64,000 nt of DNA. Source: Lacibacter sp. H375. Lineage in GTDB: Bacteria > Bacteroidota > Bacteroidia > Chitinophagales > Chitinophagaceae. How positions within the stretch are numbered: position 1 is the stretch's first letter; the number at the start of each line of letters is the position of its first letter. The stretch lies in the NCBI RefSeq assembly GCF_037892425.1, contig NZ_JBBKTT010000001.1, positions 1,178,001-1,242,000 of the forward strand. The letters are read 5' to 3'. The notes under the pieces were generated by a model. It worked only from the letters and a program-made list of their open reading frames with translations, was not told where the DNA came from and ran no database searches. Below, one piece after another: positions 1 to 8,746 of this stretch. The translations under genes and the position numbers were made by a program.

Positions 1-1
1 T

Positions 2-544
2 AGTTCTCTTGAACATTGGGGAGATAAGACCTCATTTGATAACAGCGTTTTTGCCATCCATATTTTTTCAGGCATTATTGTGTATTGTGCCGCCATACTA
101 CAATTCACGCCTGCCATTCGGAACAGGTACATTTCCTTTCATCGAAAAACGGGCAAGCTCTATATTCTTTCATCGTTCATATGTATTACTACGTTGTACA
201 TAATGTTACCCAGGACAGGATGCACCGCCTGTATGCCTTCACAATTTACAGTAACCAGTTTATGGCTGCTGTTTATCCTGCTTGCTTATTATTTTATTAA
301 GCAACGGAAAATAGTATTGCATCAACGCATGATGATCAGCAGTTTTATCTGTGCGGCTTATTTTGTAACGATAAGAGTCATTGACACATACGCCATGGGA
401 GTATTCAATTCTTTATTTACCGATAAATCAACTGCATTTCTTGTATCAGACATATTTGTGTGGCTGCTGCCATTGTTATTCTTCAATTTGTATTGGTTCA
501 TAAATAAAAAAACTTTAAATAATGCAACGCAGAAACTTCATTAA
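2..544 (+). CDS. DUF2306-like membrane protein (5' end outside window)
   Basis: The frame is open from the first bases of the window, so the true start lies upstream; the ATG/GTG codons inside are not needed as starts. The translation has an early helix (FAIHIFSGIIVY), then an HRKTGKLY motif, a helix with LWLLFILLAYY, the run HQRMMISSF and a last helix near the C-terminus. The pattern of H(R)xxGxLY followed by a second HxxMM(I)xS motif is what I know from the DUF2306 family of predicted membrane proteins of unknown function. The 3' end overlaps the next gene by 23 bases, so the two are probably co-transcribed. Family assignment is by recalled motif only. Confidence 0.7.
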   Translation, partial: SSLEHWGDKTSFDNSVFAIHIFSGIIVYCAAILQFTPAIRNRYISFHRKTGKLYILSSFICITTLYIMLPRTGCTACMPSQFTVTSLWLLFILLAYYFIKQRKIVLHQRMMISSFICAAYFVTIRVIDTYAMGVFNSLFTDKSTAFLVSDIFVWLLPLLFFNLYWFINKKTLNNATQKLH

Positions 545-1841
545 ACAATCATCGCTCACCGTAGTTGGCATGAGTGTATTTGGTTCTTTGTTATCGAACA
601 GCAAAAAAGCAGGAGCCGCTTTAAGCGTAAACAGCAAGCGTATAGAACAACGCATTTTTGAACTGGCAAAATTTGGCATTGATGAAAAAGGCCGTGGTTA
701 CCGTGTTGCTTATACCAAAGGCGATATTGAAGGCCGTGCATGGTTTATGGAACTGATGAAAAAAGCAGGACTTGATCCAACCATTGATGCAGCAGGCAAT
801 ATCATTGGTAAGCGCAAAGGAAAAAATCCATTACACAAACCAATTGCATTTGGTTCGCATATTGATATGGTGCCCGACGGTGGTAACTATGATGGTACAC
901 TCGGCTCCATCAGTGCATTGGAAGTAATTGAGATACTCAATGAAAACAATGTGGTTACAGAACATCCTTTGGAAGTGATCGTATTTGCTAATGAAGAAGG
1001 CGGCACCATTGGAAGTATGGCCATGGTGGGGAACTTAACTCCTGAAGGATTAAAACAAAAAAGCCAGAGTGGATTAACACAGGCAGAGGGCATCAAAGTT
1101 CTTGGTGGTAATCCAGATAATATTCAATCAGCGAAACGCACTAAAGGAGACATCCATGCATGGATTGAATTGCATATTGAGCAAGGCGGCATTTTAGAAA
1201 GAGAAAAGATACAGATCGGTGTGGTGGAAGGTATTGTGGGTATTGTGCATTGGGAAGTTACGGTTGAAGGTTTCGCTAATCATGCAGGTGCAACACCTAT
1301 GAACCTTCGACAAGATGCGTTGCTGGCTGCATCAAAATTTATTATTGCTGTAAACGAAGTGGTGAACAGTGTAAAAGGAACACAGGTAGGTACTGTTGGA
1401 AAAATTGCAGTACAGCCCGGAGCTTACAATGTTATTCCCGGTAAAGTTGTGTTGGGTTTAGAGATCCGTGATTTAGATGCTGCAAAAATTGAAATGCTCT
1501 TTAAAGAAATGGAGAAGCGTGCAGCAACCATTGCCACATCAACCAAAACAAAGATCAGTTTTGAACGGCAGGCCAATGAATCAAAGCCTGCATTGACCGA
1601 TAAAAAATTACAGCAGATCATCAATACATCAGCAAAAGCATTGGGCTTTACCACAAAGTTTATGCAAAGCGGTGCAGGTCATGATTCACAGGAAATAGCA
1701 GAGATAGCACCCGCTGCCATGATCTTTATTCCAAGTATTGGCGGCATCAGTCATTCATCTAAAGAATTTTCAACAGCAACAGATATGGCCAACGGAGCAA
1801 ATGTGTTGTTGCAAACCATCTTAAAAATTGATAAAGATTAA
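522..1841 (+). CDS. Exported M20-family amidohydrolase (hydantoinase/carbamoylase type)
   Basis: A 439-residue zinc amidohydrolase of the branch that holds N-carbamoyl-L-amino-acid hydrolase and allantoate amidohydrolase. The N-terminus has RRNFIKQ followed by a hydrophobic stretch, a plausible twin-arginine signal, so the enzyme may fold in the cytoplasm and be exported. Metal and catalytic motifs are in order: GSHIDMVPDGG at 111-121 (H113), NYDG at 122-125 (D124), ANEEG at 156-160 (E158, E159), ELHIEQG around H218, the dimerisation-lid motif GFANHAGATPM at 250-260, and GHDSQ plus ISHSS (H411) near the C-terminus. The substrate cannot be told: carbamoyl amino acids and ureido acids are the usual ones. 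The start overlaps the upstream membrane protein gene. Confidence 0.88.
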   Translation: MQRRNFIKQSSLTVVGMSVFGSLLSNSKKAGAALSVNSKRIEQRIFELAKFGIDEKGRGYRVAYTKGDIEGRAWFMELMKKAGLDPTIDAAGNIIGKRKGKNPLHKPIAFGSHIDMVPDGGNYDGTLGSISALEVIEILNENNVVTEHPLEVIVFANEEGGTIGSMAMVGNLTPEGLKQKSQSGLTQAEGIKVLGGNPDNIQSAKRTKGDIHAWIELHIEQGGILEREKIQIGVVEGIVGIVHWEVTVEGFANHAGATPMNLRQDALLAASKFIIAVNEVVNSVKGTQVGTVGKIAVQPGAYNVIPGKVVLGLEIRDLDAAKIEMLFKEMEKRAATIATSTKTKISFERQANESKPALTDKKLQQIINTSAKALGFTTKFMQSGAGHDSQEIAEIAPAAMIFIPSIGGISHSSKEFSTATDMANGANVLLQTILKIDKD

Positions 1842-1878
1842 GCAGGGCTTATACTTCTCAAATCATAAGAATTCAAAC

Positions 1879-3057
1879 ATGCACACTCAAAAAGATCAAT
1901 CCGGCAATGAACGTGTTTATGCATTAGATGCCCTGCGTGGTATCATGATGTTACTCGGTCTTGTATTACATGCCGCATCAACATATTCTTTAAAAAGTGA
2001 ATGGGGTACATGGAGGTCAAAGGACCCGGATAATAATTTTCCTTTTTTAGTGCTGGTAGAATACATTCATGCTTTTAGAATGCCCGTATTTTTTGTAGCA
2101 GCAGGTTTCTTTGGAGCTTTGCTGTATTACAAAAAGGGTCCCCAAGCACTTTTAAAAAACAGGTTGCAGCGAATTGTACTTCCATTTATTGCAGGAGTAT
2201 TTATTATTTGGCCGTTGGTGCAAGCAGCATTTACTTTTTCCATGGCAGCATTTAAAGGAGTAGCCAATCCTTATGCAGAAGCGTGGCTGTCAATAAAATC
2301 TTTAGCGTTTATTCCCTTTAAGATGACTCATTTATGGTTTTTGTATTTCTTAGCCATACTTGCTTTGCTATGTTATCTCCTTGCTATGTTATTCAGAAAA
2401 GAAACTGCTTTTACAATTTCGTTCAACAAAGCAACAGCATACGTTTTAAAAAATTTCCGGTTAAGATTGGTAGTTGTAATAGCCTGTTATTTTCTAATGT
2501 TGGTATTTATGGGTACTGCAGGTATTATCACCAGCCTTACCTGGATACCTAATTTTGTTGTGCTCTTATTATACTTTGTTTTTTTTGGTTTGGGCTGGAT
2601 GATTTACAAAACAGAAAGTCTTCAATTTCTAAAAACTAATTCAATTGCACAATTAACAGCAGCTACATTGTTATTTATAATTGCAGATTTTGTTCATTGG
2701 CAAAATACCGGTTGGGAGTATACCGTTAAGCAATTACTAACTGCTGTTTCCGGCACCTTATTCATTTTCGGATTCATTGCATTTTTCCTCACCTATTTTC
2801 ATTCCTACTCTAAACGCTTAAGCTATTTAATGGAAGCATCTTACTGGGTATATATTATTCATTTGCCCATTATTGGTTTTATTCCCGGTCTTATGGCCGA
2901 TAGTGGATTACCCGTCTTCCTGAAATTTGTTATTACCCTTACTGTTACCAGTGTTCTTTGTATGATCAGTTATAAATATTTTGTTAGGGGAACTTTTATT
3001 GGCATGTTCTTAAATGGCAAGGTGCACAAAAACACGGCAAGACAATCACTAAACTAA
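1879..3057 (+). CDS. Acyltransferase-3 family membrane protein
   Basis: An integral membrane protein of about 392 residues with roughly ten hydrophobic helices. The N-terminal motif ALDALRGIMMLLGLVLHA, with the conserved arginine and histidine, identifies the acyltransferase-3 family (OafA, NodX and MdoC relatives) that moves acyl groups onto sugars or glycans at the membrane. The frame extends upstream to a TTG at 1828 inside the previous gene; I chose the ATG at 1879 because the family signature begins soon after it. The stop is directly followed by the ATG of the next gene. The acceptor is unknown; glucan succinylation, as in MdoC/OpgC, is one possibility. Confidence 0.82.
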   Translation: MHTQKDQSGNERVYALDALRGIMMLLGLVLHAASTYSLKSEWGTWRSKDPDNNFPFLVLVEYIHAFRMPVFFVAAGFFGALLYYKKGPQALLKNRLQRIVLPFIAGVFIIWPLVQAAFTFSMAAFKGVANPYAEAWLSIKSLAFIPFKMTHLWFLYFLAILALLCYLLAMLFRKETAFTISFNKATAYVLKNFRLRLVVVIACYFLMLVFMGTAGIITSLTWIPNFVVLLLYFVFFGLGWMIYKTESLQFLKTNSIAQLTAATLLFIIADFVHWQNTGWEYTVKQLLTAVSGTLFIFGFIAFFLTYFHSYSKRLSYLMEASYWVYIIHLPIIGFIPGLMADSGLPVFLKFVITLTVTSVLCMISYKYFVRGTFIGMFLNGKVHKNTARQSLN

Positions 3058-3996
3058 ATGAGCATGGAAGAAAACAAACCCATCCACAACGAAGAAGAGC
3101 CTATGTCACCAAACAATGAAGAACAGTTGAACAACCCTTCAACTGATGAAACCATTATGCCTGCTGCCGAAACATCCGACGTCATCAATCCTACATCAGA
3201 AATAAAAGATATGGAAGTACATCACCACGCCCACGACCCTGCGGCACCGCACCATAAGAAAAACTGGAAAAGTTATTTCTGGGAATTTTTAATGTTATTT
3301 CTGGCTATTACACTTGGCTTTCTTGTAGAAAATCAACGTGAACATTATATAGAACACCTCCGGGCAAAAGAATTTGCAAAATCATTAATAAAAGATTTGG
3401 AAAGCGATAAATTGTCATCAGACTTTCACCAGATAAAGTCGGAGCGTTACATTGTTTTTGTAGATAGCTTGCTTCAGGTTTCTAAAAGAAAACTGGAAGG
3501 AAGAAATGCTGCTGCATTTTCCTTTTACACCCGATTTTTATACTGGACCGAAGCGTTTTCGTGGAACCGGGCCACGTTTGAGCAAATTAAAAATTCGGGT
3601 AGCCTTCGCTATTTTAAAAATTCTTCGCTGTTAGATAAATTAATGAAGTATGAAGCAATGGTAAATCAAACTGAAGGAGAATTCAGCAATCATCAAACAA
3701 GAGGAAACACTTTATTAAATACCATTAATGAAGTTATCGACCCATCTTACCATCAACTCTTATCAAAATACAGAATTGCATCTATCGATTCGTTGTCGTC
3801 GGCATTAATCGAAAATTACCTCTCAATTAATACGGAATCTCTCGAACCAAAAAGGGATAAGATAATGTTGCTGTTGAATATGGCCATTGTTCAGCAAAGG
3901 AATTTGCGTTTTAATATCGATAGCCGGTTAAAGCCAACGAAGTTGCTTGCTGATGAATTGATAAATGAACTTAAGAAAGAATATCACCTCAAATAA
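3058..3996 (+). CDS. Single-TM EVHHH-family protein, array copy 1
   Basis: First of four tandem paralogues; I recognise no characterised domain. Residues 1-60 are acidic and low-complexity and share MEENKPIHNE and STDETI with copies 2 and 3. Then come MEVHHHAHDP, a second HH pair, KKNWKSYFWEF and one hydrophobic segment (LMLFLAITLGFLVE) running into QREHYIE. The remaining ~200 residues look helical and soluble. By the positive-inside tendency the KK-rich side should face the cytoplasm. Two starts are possible, ATG 3058 and ATG 3064; the latter matches the paralogues (MEENK). The gene follows the previous stop without a gap. The histidine cluster could bind metal, but no experimental function is known to me. 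Confidence 0.8.
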   Translation: MSMEENKPIHNEEEPMSPNNEEQLNNPSTDETIMPAAETSDVINPTSEIKDMEVHHHAHDPAAPHHKKNWKSYFWEFLMLFLAITLGFLVENQREHYIEHLRAKEFAKSLIKDLESDKLSSDFHQIKSERYIVFVDSLLQVSKRKLEGRNAAAFSFYTRFLYWTEAFSWNRATFEQIKNSGSLRYFKNSSLLDKLMKYEAMVNQTEGEFSNHQTRGNTLLNTINEVIDPSYHQLLSKYRIASIDSLSSALIENYLSINTESLEPKRDKIMLLLNMAIVQQRNLRFNIDSRLKPTKLLADELINELKKEYHLK

Positions 3997-3999
3997 ATT

Positions 4000-4935
4000 A
4001 TGGAAGAAAATAAACCCATCCACAACGAAGAGGAAGCAAAGCCACCAAGCAATGAACAACAGTTGAACAATTCTTCAACTGATGAACCTATTGCTGAAGC
4101 TGAACAACCCATAACTCATAACCCACCACCCGTAACTGAACAAGATATGGAAGTACATCATCATGCCCACGACCCTGCGGCACCACATCACAAGAAAAAC
4201 TGGAAAAGCTATTTCTGGGAATTTTTAATGTTGTTCCTCGCAGTATTCTGCGGATTTTTAGCAGAGAACCAACGGGAGCATTATATTGAAAAACTCCGGG
4301 CAAAAGAATATGCCAGAAGTCTTTTAAAAGATTTGCAGAAAGACACGGCTGATATAAGAAAAGCATCGTTGTATGAAGAACGGATCAGTAATATGATTGA
4401 CAGTGTGGTTGGTTTTATCAGTAACCCGGCTACCGATCAAAAAACAGGGCGACTTTATTATTATATGCGAATGGCTTGCTGGAGATATAATGTTGACTGG
4501 AATAAATCCACCATGAACCAGCTGATCAACTCCGGCAACCTCAGATATTTTACCAATAGCCAGTTGGTTAGCTCTATCAGCAATTATAATACTCTTGCCA
4601 ACATGATTACCACTTACGATGAAAACATCTATGAAAAAAACAATAAGGCTGTTGAATACAAATATCAAATTCTTGTGGCCAAATATGAACAGAGACTTTC
4701 GGTACTGAGTATGGATGATGTTGTTCACGGTAGAAAACAAGCATTCATTGATTCAATCAACCATTCAGATTTACCTTTACAGAAGAACGCTGCTGAAATG
4801 CTGAATGCCTTTGCCAACGCACTGCTGGACACAAAAAGCAACCGTAATTATCTACAAGTAAAAAATTATCCTCAAGCCACAGAGCTGGCCATTACAATAA
4901 TGGAGTTGCTAAAAAAAGAATATCACCTTGAATAA
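4000..4935 (+). CDS. Single-TM EVHHH-family protein, array copy 2
   Basis: Second paralogue, 311 residues, starting 3 bases after copy 1 stops. It has the same order of parts: acidic head beginning MEENKPIHNE, MEVHHHAHDPAAPHH, KKNWKSYFWEF, a hydrophobic segment LMLFLAVFCGFLAE, NQREHYIE, then a helical soluble region. The membrane-proximal block is nearly the same as in copies 1 and 4 even at DNA level, while the C-terminal 190 residues have drifted strongly. All copies share an NSGNLRYF-like motif in the soluble part (here around 170) and end in KKEYHL(E/K). This suggests duplication with conversion or selection on the TM block and diversification of the soluble part. Function unknown. Confidence 0.8.
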   Translation: MEENKPIHNEEEAKPPSNEQQLNNSSTDEPIAEAEQPITHNPPPVTEQDMEVHHHAHDPAAPHHKKNWKSYFWEFLMLFLAVFCGFLAENQREHYIEKLRAKEYARSLLKDLQKDTADIRKASLYEERISNMIDSVVGFISNPATDQKTGRLYYYMRMACWRYNVDWNKSTMNQLINSGNLRYFTNSQLVSSISNYNTLANMITTYDENIYEKNNKAVEYKYQILVAKYEQRLSVLSMDDVVHGRKQAFIDSINHSDLPLQKNAAEMLNAFANALLDTKSNRNYLQVKNYPQATELAITIMELLKKEYHLE

Positions 4936-4938
4936 TTT

Positions 4939-5862
4939 ATGGAAGAAAATAAACCCATCCACAACGAAGACGAAGTAAAGCCGCCAAACAATGAGCAACA
5001 GTTGAACAATCCTTCAACTGATGAAACCATTGTGCATTCTGCCGACACAGCAGAAATCATCAATCCACCATCAGAAATAAAAGATATGGAAGTACATCAT
5101 CACTCACATGAAAGTCATGGAAAGAAAAACTGGAAATCTTATTTCTGGGAATTTTTAATGTTGTTCTTAGCTGTGTTCTGCGGATTTTTTGCAGAGTATC
5201 AGCTGGAGCATAAGATAGAAAGAGACAGGGCTAAACAATATGTATTGTCTTTTTATGAAGACCTCATAACTGATACCACACGTTTAAATGAAATGCTGCT
5301 TTACGATAAGGATAAGATCAAAGCACTTGATGAAATGGACCAATGCTTTGATACCATATCATTAAATCCTCTTTCTACCGAATGCATGACAAAACTTGTT
5401 CTTCACTCCAGGGCAAACCGAGCATTCAGTATAACAGAACGTACCATTACACAACTGGCAAATGCCGGTGGTTTCCGTCTTATGAAAAAAGAAGATGCAG
5501 ACAGTATATTGATTTATATAAACAAATTTAAAGAGTACCAGGATTTTCAAATAACCGTCTTTCAGGAATCGGAGGATAATGTGCGTAATACAATGAATGA
5601 ATTACTGGGTTTTAAAAATGCACAGTCTTTAATGCAGTTACCTATGTCATCTACCGGCACTACTTCTTCAAATATTTCTGCTGAAATGATGGCGCATGGC
5701 CCTCTTTTATTTTCTAATGACGCCTTTTTAATAAACAAATGGTTTAACCAGTTATCGGTTTACCTGCGTATAACAAAAAGACAACAACAGCAACTGCAAG
5801 GCCTGAATGAAAAAGCCAAAGATCTTATTAACTATTTCAAAACTAAATATCGTTTGAAATAA
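4939..5862 (+). CDS. Single-TM EVHHH-family protein, array copy 3
   Basis: Third paralogue, 307 residues, again 3 bases after the preceding stop. The head MEENKPIHNEDEVKPP is almost the sequence of the truncated copy that follows. The histidine motif is shorter here: MEVHHHSHESHG directly before KKNWKSYFWEF, lacking the AAPHH spacer. The TM segment LMLFLAVFCGFFAE leads into YQLEHKIE. The soluble region carries the family motif as NAGGFRLM and ends in KTKYRLK. Tight spacing of copies 1-3 implies a single transcript and perhaps a hetero-oligomer. No function is assigned. Confidence 0.8.
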   Translation: MEENKPIHNEDEVKPPNNEQQLNNPSTDETIVHSADTAEIINPPSEIKDMEVHHHSHESHGKKNWKSYFWEFLMLFLAVFCGFFAEYQLEHKIERDRAKQYVLSFYEDLITDTTRLNEMLLYDKDKIKALDEMDQCFDTISLNPLSTECMTKLVLHSRANRAFSITERTITQLANAGGFRLMKKEDADSILIYINKFKEYQDFQITVFQESEDNVRNTMNELLGFKNAQSLMQLPMSSTGTTSSNISAEMMAHGPLLFSNDAFLINKWFNQLSVYLRITKRQQQQLQGLNEKAKDLINYFKTKYRLK

Positions 5863-5865
5863 TTT

Positions 5866-5928
5866 ATGGAAGAAAATAAACCCATCCACAACGAAAAGGA
5901 AGTAAAACCGCCGATCTTACTGTGGTGA
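5866..5928 (+). pseudogene. Truncated head of a further EVHHH-family copy
   Basis: Three bases after copy 3 stops there is an ATG opening MEENKPIHNEKEVKPP, matching the head of the family, but after PP the frame reads ILLW and ends at a TGA. Only the first 16 codons are recognisable, and the resemblance to copy 3 holds at DNA level. I read it as what is left of another copy after a deletion whose right edge lies before the NTF2-like gene at 5943. It could still be translated as a 20-residue peptide. Confidence 0.75.
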
Positions 5929-5942
5929 TTAAATAATAGTTT

Positions 5943-6431
5943 ATGAAAAAATTCATTATAATAATCTTCGTTCTCAGCACTATCACAGGTCTTTCACAAC
6001 AGTCTGCAGAAGCAGAGAAAAAGATCATACTCGAAAAAGTAAACTTGTTTTTTCAATCGCTGGAAAATCAGGACACTTCATTATACGCCAGTCTTTTCCT
6101 GCCTGAAGCTCAAGGGTGGGCAGTACGGTTACGGAATGATTCGATCATATATACCTCGTGGCGAAACTCCGATCGTGTAAAAAGATTGATCAATCCATCA
6201 GCGATCGTACAGGAAAAATTAATCAGCTGCGAAATAAAAGTACATGAGCAAATAGCTATGGCCTGGGTGCCTTATACACTAAGTATAAGCGGCAAGTTCT
6301 CTCATTGTGGTGTGGATCTTTTCACCTTCATTAAAACCGGCCAGGGATGGAAGATAAATTCCTGTTCTTTCACCATTGAGCCAAACGGATGCGGAGCATT
6401 TGAACCAAAGGAAAAACAAGGCAATCTTTAG
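5943..6431 (+). CDS. Secreted NTF2-like protein
   Basis: A 162-residue protein with a signal peptide (MKKFIIIIFVLSTITGLS, cleavage near Q19-Q20). The mature part starts with a helix EKKIILEKVNLFFQSLENQD, followed by SLYASLFLPEAQ, a strand region with AMAWVPYTLSISG and FTFIKTGQGWKINSCSF. This is the usual course of NTF2/SnoaL-like folds (DUF4440 and lumazine-binding-like relatives), which form cone-shaped pockets and are often non-enzymatic. It sits between the truncated EVHHH head and copy 4, so it interrupts the array. Its ligand is unknown. Confidence 0.7.
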   Translation: MKKFIIIIFVLSTITGLSQQSAEAEKKIILEKVNLFFQSLENQDTSLYASLFLPEAQGWAVRLRNDSIIYTSWRNSDRVKRLINPSAIVQEKLISCEIKVHEQIAMAWVPYTLSISGKFSHCGVDLFTFIKTGQGWKINSCSFTIEPNGCGAFEPKEKQGNL

Positions 6432-6456
6432 TTCAAACCAGGTTAACCGGAATTAT

Positions 6457-7359
6457 ATGAGTGAAGAGGAAAACAAAAAAAGCCCGCCGTCAACAGACGA
6501 CAGTCCACAGCAAGACGTACAGTTGAATACTACTTCAACTGATGAAACCATTGTGCCTGCTGCCGGAACATCTGACATTACAAATCCTACATCAGACATA
6601 AAAGATATGGAAGTACATCATCACGCCCACGACCCTTCCGCACCGCATCATAAGAAAAACTGGAAATCTTATTTCTGGGAATTTTTAATGTTGTTCCTCG
6701 CAGTGTTCTGCGGGTTTTTAGCAGAATATCAGTTGGAGCATGTAATAGAAAACAGCAGGGAAAAACAATTCATTGAATCTTACATAGAGGATTTAAAAAC
6801 AGATACGGCTTCCATCAACCGGAATCTTGCTTACCAACTATCAAGAAAAGAACAGTTGGATTCCATGATGAAGTTTTTAGAAACACAAACGATCAAAGGC
6901 AATGAGGGTGATTTTTATTATTTGGGAAGGGTTCTTATACGAACCAGGCGTTTTCAACCGAGCGACAGAACCATTACCCAGTTAAAAAATTCAGGGGCAC
7001 TACGGCTTATCCGGAATGAACAGGCGGCGGACAGCATCATCAGTTATCAAAAACTGGTTGAAACAATTCTTGGCAATATAGCAGACGAGCGGGATGAACG
7101 AAGAGATGTTGATCCGTTGATGTCACTCATATTTGATCCCTATGTTTTTGATAAAATGCTGGACGATGACAACATCATACATAAACCGGCGGGTAATCCG
7201 CCATTGCGTTCGTATGATGCCTCGTTGCATAAGGATTTAGCTTATCGTATTCATCAATTAAAAGGGAGTAACAGGATTCTTGATACGAGGCTCACACAAT
7301 TGCGTGAAAAGGCAGTCCGTATTATTGCATTTTTACAAAAAGAATATCATCTTGAATAA
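6457..7359 (+). CDS. Single-TM EVHHH-family protein, array copy 4
   Basis: Fourth paralogue, about 300 residues. The frame can be opened at 6376 inside the NTF2-like gene, but ATG 6457 gives MSEEENKKSPPS, the counterpart of the acidic heads of the other copies, and avoids the overlap. The head differs from copies 1-3 but keeps STDETIVPAA and DIKDMEVHHHAHDP, then APHHKKNWKSYFWEF and the TM segment LMLFLAVFCGFLAE. The soluble region has NSGALRLI and ends KEYHLE, like copies 1 and 2. It is separated from copies 1-3 by the truncated head and the NTF2-like gene. Function unknown. Confidence 0.8.
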   Translation: MSEEENKKSPPSTDDSPQQDVQLNTTSTDETIVPAAGTSDITNPTSDIKDMEVHHHAHDPSAPHHKKNWKSYFWEFLMLFLAVFCGFLAEYQLEHVIENSREKQFIESYIEDLKTDTASINRNLAYQLSRKEQLDSMMKFLETQTIKGNEGDFYYLGRVLIRTRRFQPSDRTITQLKNSGALRLIRNEQAADSIISYQKLVETILGNIADERDERRDVDPLMSLIFDPYVFDKMLDDDNIIHKPAGNPPLRSYDASLHKDLAYRIHQLKGSNRILDTRLTQLREKAVRIIAFLQKEYHLE

Positions 7360-7369
7360 AAATAGAAAC

Positions 7370-8689
7370 ATGAAATCTATTTCACTACTTCTGCTTACTG
7401 CTCTCCTTGTTGTTAGCTGCAACTCCAACAAACAACAACGCCCTGCCGAAACATTTTACATGCCTGCAGAATGGGAACAACATGATGCTGTGTGGCTCGG
7501 TTGGGAAAAAGACAGTTCATTTGGTTACTATCCCACAGTTGTAAACATCATCAAAGCACTGGCGCCAAATGTTACAGTGAAGATTGCTTTTCACAATGAT
7601 ACATTGCTGCAAAAAGCAAAAGCTTATCTCGCATCGCAGGGCATAGACAGCAGTATGTATAAACCGTACATCGTACCGGGTGATCGTTATTGGATTCGTG
7701 ATCATGGTGCTGCTTTTTTAGTAAATGGAAAAGGAGAACTGGGTGTTGCAGATTTTGGTTGGAATGGTTACGGGCTGCCGGGCTTTTTAAAAGAAAAGTA
7801 CAACGGCAATATGGATAGTGTAACAAAATATATCGACCGCAGAAAAGAAATGATGAATAAAACGGGAAAGGTGGATAGTCTTATGGCAAAAACAGAAAAC
7901 GCTGTTTTGTTTACAACCAATGTGGCACACGAAGGTGGCGCCATTGAAGTAAACGGTGCCGGCACATTGATCCTTTGTGAAGCAACCGTGTTACAACGAA
8001 ACCCCGACATGACGAAAGCGTATATTGAAACAGAGTTTAAACGTGTGCTGGGTGTTACTAATATCATTTGGGTAAAAAAAGGTTTGGCCGATGATCCACT
8101 GCGTTACTTCAGACGCATCAGCGGCAATTATGTAGGTGGTGGCACCGGCGGGCATACCGATGAGTTTGTCCGCTTTTCCAATTCAACTACAATTTTGCTT
8201 GCATGGGTTGATGAAAAAGAAAAAGATCTTAATCCCATCAATCAAATGAACTACGAACGTATGAATGAGAATTACAACATTCTCAAAAATGCAAAAGACC
8301 AGGATGGAAAACCATTCAACATCATAAAAGTTCCTTTGCCTGATCTGCTTACAAAGAAAATACGGGCAAGAGAAAAAATTGATTCCGCTGAAATAACATT
8401 TGATGTGGAAGTAAACAGTTTTATTCCAACTGAAAAACCAAAAGTGGGCGATACACTGCTGAGAGTCCCCGCCAGCAGTTACATGAATTACTTAGTTACA
8501 AACGGAACTGTGTTGTTACCTACGTATACTGCTTCAGGTTCTTCCAAAGAAAAAGAAGATCAGGTACGTAAACTATTTGAAGAACAATTTCCCGGAAGAT
8601 CAATTGTATTTATTGATGCGATGATGCTTAACTGGAATGGAGGTGGTATTCATTGCAGCACACAACAACAACCATCAAAGAAGAAATAA
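7370..8689 (+). CDS. Agmatine deiminase / peptidyl-arginine deiminase family lipoprotein
   Basis: A 439-residue member of the guanidino-modifying superfamily. Signature segments are PAEWEQHDAVWLGWE, DRYWIRDHGAAF, GGAIEVNGAGTLI, GGGTGGHTDEFVRF and the C-terminal GGGIHCSTQQQP with the predicted nucleophile C429. Agmatine deiminase (AguA) turns agmatine into N-carbamoylputrescine and ammonia. The N-terminus LLLTALLVVSC is a lipobox, so this copy is a membrane-anchored periplasmic lipoprotein rather than a cytoplasmic AguA; it is also longer than the ~370 residues I expect, with an insertion around 140-180. ATG 7370 was chosen over the upstream frame opening at 7280 because the lipoprotein signal begins there. 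An amino-acid permease gene follows. Confidence 0.85.
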   Translation: MKSISLLLLTALLVVSCNSNKQQRPAETFYMPAEWEQHDAVWLGWEKDSSFGYYPTVVNIIKALAPNVTVKIAFHNDTLLQKAKAYLASQGIDSSMYKPYIVPGDRYWIRDHGAAFLVNGKGELGVADFGWNGYGLPGFLKEKYNGNMDSVTKYIDRRKEMMNKTGKVDSLMAKTENAVLFTTNVAHEGGAIEVNGAGTLILCEATVLQRNPDMTKAYIETEFKRVLGVTNIIWVKKGLADDPLRYFRRISGNYVGGGTGGHTDEFVRFSNSTTILLAWVDEKEKDLNPINQMNYERMNENYNILKNAKDQDGKPFNIIKVPLPDLLTKKIRAREKIDSAEITFDVEVNSFIPTEKPKVGDTLLRVPASSYMNYLVTNGTVLLPTYTASGSSKEKEDQVRKLFEEQFPGRSIVFIDAMMLNWNGGGIHCSTQQQPSKKK

Positions 8690-8746
8690 AACATTCGCTT
8701 TTTACATAAATGCTGTTTACATTAGTAAAACCACAACTCCACTGTA

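Noticed and set aside
4088-4740. Long antisense frames across array copy 2
   Set aside because: They lie wholly inside a well supported gene and give cysteine- and histidine-rich, non-family translations.
5943-6431. NTF2-like gene as a mobile insertion into the EVHHH array
   Set aside because: No inverted repeats, target duplication or transposase were seen; a plain rearrangement explains the position as well.
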